Source: an uncultured Methylococcaceae bacterium (GTDB lineage: Bacteria > Pseudomonadota > Gammaproteobacteria > Methylococcales > Methylomonadaceae). From it: a stretch of DNA of 6,154 nucleotides. The notes below the pieces were generated by a model. The model saw only the letters and a list, made by a program, of their open reading frames with translations. It made no database searches and was not told where the DNA came from. Shown here piece after piece: positions 5,104 to 6,154 of this stretch. The stretch is from assembly GCA_903873045.1 (NCBI GenBank), contig CAIQND010000707.1, positions 1 through 6,154 on the forward strand, in the 5' to 3' direction. How positions within the stretch are numbered: position 1 is the stretch's first letter; each line of letters opens with the position of its first letter. Position numbers and translations under genes: made by a program.

Positions 5104-5698
5104 ACAAGTAGTTCTCTTGACCATAAATCCATTGCTCTTGAATCCCATATATGGTTATTGTTTTATTTACTTTATCGGGTTTCCCCCAATTTGAGGAGCT
5201 AACTTGTAATTTGTTCATTCCTATTTTAACACCACCTCTGGATTCTCTAACTACCTTTGCTTGTTTTGCTTTTTGAGTTACAAGACGTGTGCGCTTTATT
5301 GCATCATCTTCTATTGATTTAATTTTTTCCAAAATAATTTCAGGGTTATTTAAAGTAAACATATCTCGCGTTTGTAGATGAAGTTTAATCCAAAAAACAT
5401 CGTCAATAGTTATGTTATTGGAAGTGTAGTCAAATAAATCTATATTAATTTTCGTTCCAATTACATGTTCGCCAATATATGCAACCGTTTTGTTAGCTAA
5501 GTCGTCTTTAATTATAACTTTATAAACACTAAATCCACTTTCATTTTTGACCATATCAACTATTTCGATAGCTACTACTTTTGTAGTATAAATTTTATTA
5601 ATTTCCCAGCTATCTGTATTGCTTGTTGACAAAGAAAATCCAATTTTATCCTTATCGGAAATAATGGGGTCATGAAATAATGGGGTCAGGTCTTGCAT
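5102..5698 (-). CDS. Hypothetical protein, truncated, SmpA/OmlA-like C-terminal segment
   Basis: A 198-codon AT-rich frame. The first two-thirds (about 15-125) is beta-rich, with no family recognised. A charged helical stretch follows (KAKQAKVVRES, about 143-153). The last 44 residues, beginning GGVKIGMNKLQV and including NWGKPDKVNKT and EQWIYGQENYL, resemble the small SmpA/OmlA-type segment found at the C-terminus of many proteobacterial proteins. That segment normally continues about ten residues past YL (pattern YLYFxNG); here a TAA occurs at the repeat border. The ATG at 5698 directly precedes repeat copy D, which supplies the first residues (QDLTP), and has no Shine-Dalgarno; a TTG at 5740 is possible but lies inside a palindrome. 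Probably a gene fragment trapped between repeats. No signal peptide or transmembrane segment is seen. Confidence 0.55.
   Translation of the reverse strand: MQDLTPLFHDPIISDKDKIGFSLSTSNTDSWEINKIYTTKVVAIEIVDMVKNESGFSVYKVIIKDDLANKTVAYIGEHVIGTKINIDLFDYTSNNITIDDVFWIKLHLQTRDMFTLNNPEIILEKIKSIEDDAIKRTRLVTQKAKQAKVVRESRGGVKIGMNKLQVSSSNWGKPDKVNKTITIYGIQEQWIYGQENYL
5658..5688. repeat. Tandem 16-bp duplication at the edge of copy D
   Basis: GAAATAATGGGGTCA occurs at 5658-5672 and again at 5674-5688, a perfect 15-base match with a 16-base period. Only the second copy continues into the full GGTCAGGTCTT motif. It looks like a partial duplication of the repeat end during insertion or slippage. Confidence 0.7.
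5679..5694. repeat. GACCTGACCC motif, copy D, inverted
   Basis: AATGGGGTCAGGTCTT on the plus strand is the exact reverse complement of 5084-5099 (16 of 16 bases). Together they frame the hypothetical ORF as terminal inverted repeats about 610 bases apart. Confidence 0.8.
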
Positions 5699-5729
5699 TA
5701 TCACATAGCAGTAGGATTTTCCGAATGCA

Positions 5730-5759
5730 CTCGTTCCCAAGTTCCAACTTGAGAACGAG
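5730..5759. repeat. 30-bp near-palindrome between ispG and the repeat mosaic
   Basis: CTCGTTCCCAAGTTC (5730-5744) and CAACTTGAGAACGAG (5745-5759) pair at 13 of 15 positions; one mismatch is at the centre, and the other becomes a G-U pair in a minus-strand transcript. It resembles a dispersed palindrome (CTCGTTCCCAAG type) common in some proteobacterial and cyanobacterial genomes. It lies about 60 bases past the ispG stop in the ispG transcript direction. No T tract follows, so it is better called a repeat than a terminator, though it could protect the ispG 3' end. Confidence 0.65.
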
Positions 5760-5817
5760 AAAGCCGAAGTTTGGAAACTAACCGATATTTATCAGCTTAC
5801 CAGCGCAGGTTAATTAA

Positions 5818-6154
5818 TTATGCAGCGTAATGCGTTTCTATATAACGCTGCACTATTTCTTGAAATTCTTCAGCGATTCTGTCGCCTTTAAGAGTGACTG
5901 TTTTTTCGCCATCTTCATAAACGGGTGCTACAGGAGTTTCGCCTGTGCCTGGTAAACTGATACCAATATTGGCACTTTTACTTTCCCCAGGCCCGTTAAC
6001 AACGCAGCCCATAACGGCAACTTCCATCGTTTCTACACCGGGGTATTGGGTGCGCCATACCGGCATTTGATCACGTAAATAGGTTTGAATGTCCATCGCC
6101 AATTTTTGGAAATAATCACTGGTGGTGCGACCGCAACCGGGGCAAGAAATAACC
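5818..6154 (-). CDS. ispG: 4-hydroxy-3-methylbut-2-enyl diphosphate synthase, C-terminal part
   Basis: The 3' third of ispG (gcpE); the gene runs off the right edge, so its start is not visible. The enzyme uses a [4Fe-4S] cluster and reduced ferredoxin or flavodoxin to convert methylerythritol cyclodiphosphate to HMBPP, the penultimate step of the MEP isoprenoid pathway, in the cytoplasm. The readable 112 codons begin VISCPGCGRTTSDYFQ: the CxxC pair (codons at 6142-6144 and 6133-6135) and the third Cys in MGCVVNGPGES (6004-6006) are the three cluster ligands, with the conserved Glu after GPG. The 42 residues between the second and third Cys exceed the 31 of E. coli, and the SLPGTGE segment is present, matching the longer form I associate with betaproteobacteria and xanthomonads. 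The frame is open upstream of any internal TTG or ATG, so neither is the start. The TAA is at 5818-5820; no hisS follows, unlike many gammaproteobacteria. Confidence 0.96.
   Translation of the reverse strand, partial: VISCPGCGRTTSDYFQKLAMDIQTYLRDQMPVWRTQYPGVETMEVAVMGCVVNGPGESKSANIGISLPGTGETPVAPVYEDGEKTVTLKGDRIAEEFQEIVQRYIETHYAA

Larger units (their letters stand above)
4899..5694 (-). mobile_element. Mosaic of RAYT-linked repeats, transposase fragment and captured ORF
   Basis: Read on the minus strand: a GACCTGACCC motif (5679-5694), a 597-base ORF, the same motif inverted (5084-5099) and repeated again (5059-5074), the start of a Y1/RAYT transposase gene (5023 down to about 4916), then a further motif (4899-4912). 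The outer segment ends abruptly at the motif each time. No target-site duplication is obvious and no complete transposase remains, so the element would need to be mobilised in trans, if at all. The boundaries given are those of the outermost motif copies. Confidence 0.6.

Noticed and set aside
5102..5740. TTG at 5740 as the start of the hypothetical ORF
   Set aside because: It lies within the 5730-5759 palindrome and has no ribosome site; the extra residues come from non-coding repeat DNA.

Overview
The window looks like chromosomal DNA from a moderately AT-rich gammaproteobacterium. The SerS and DeaD sequences, the IspG form and the style of dispersed repeats together resemble gammaproteobacterial methanotrophs (Methylococcales), but this is an impression from sequence recall; no search was possible. 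Three housekeeping genes are clear: deaD (cold-shock type DEAD-box RNA helicase, minus strand, 444-2261), serS (seryl-tRNA synthetase, plus strand, 2845-4125) and the 3' part of ispG (isoprenoid precursor synthesis, minus strand, 5818 to the window edge).

Layout. Positions 1-443 are non-coding and hold a strong hairpin just past the deaD stop plus degraded copies of a short hairpin repeat. deaD and serS are divergent, separated by a 583-base region. That region has a good -10 box for deaD, a perfect 10-bp inverted repeat beside its expected -35 region, a perfect 14-bp palindrome at the likely serS promoter, a bulged hairpin, and one possible 39-codon basic ORF. After serS comes about 330 bases without a gene, with a cluster of small stem-loops built on an ACT-GAA-AGT type core. 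Next is a broken DUF4160-type gene (N-terminus missing, internal TAA) followed after 9 bases by an intact DUF2442 gene.

Positions 4899-5694 are a mosaic of mobile-element debris on the minus strand. It holds the first 36 codons of a RAYT/Y1-family transposase, four copies of a GACCTGACCC motif, and an AT-rich ORF bounded by a perfect 16-bp inverted repeat of that motif. The ORF's C-terminus looks like an SmpA/OmlA-type segment that has lost its end, and its apparent ATG lies at the edge of the repeat. A separate 30-bp near-palindrome (5730-5759) lies between this mosaic and ispG.

The housekeeping genes share no pathway; they are ordinary backbone loci. The interest is in the accessory interval 4241-5760, where repeats, a decayed two-gene DUF module and transposase-linked repeats with a captured gene fragment lie side by side. 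I see no tRNA, rRNA, CRISPR array or complete insertion sequence.
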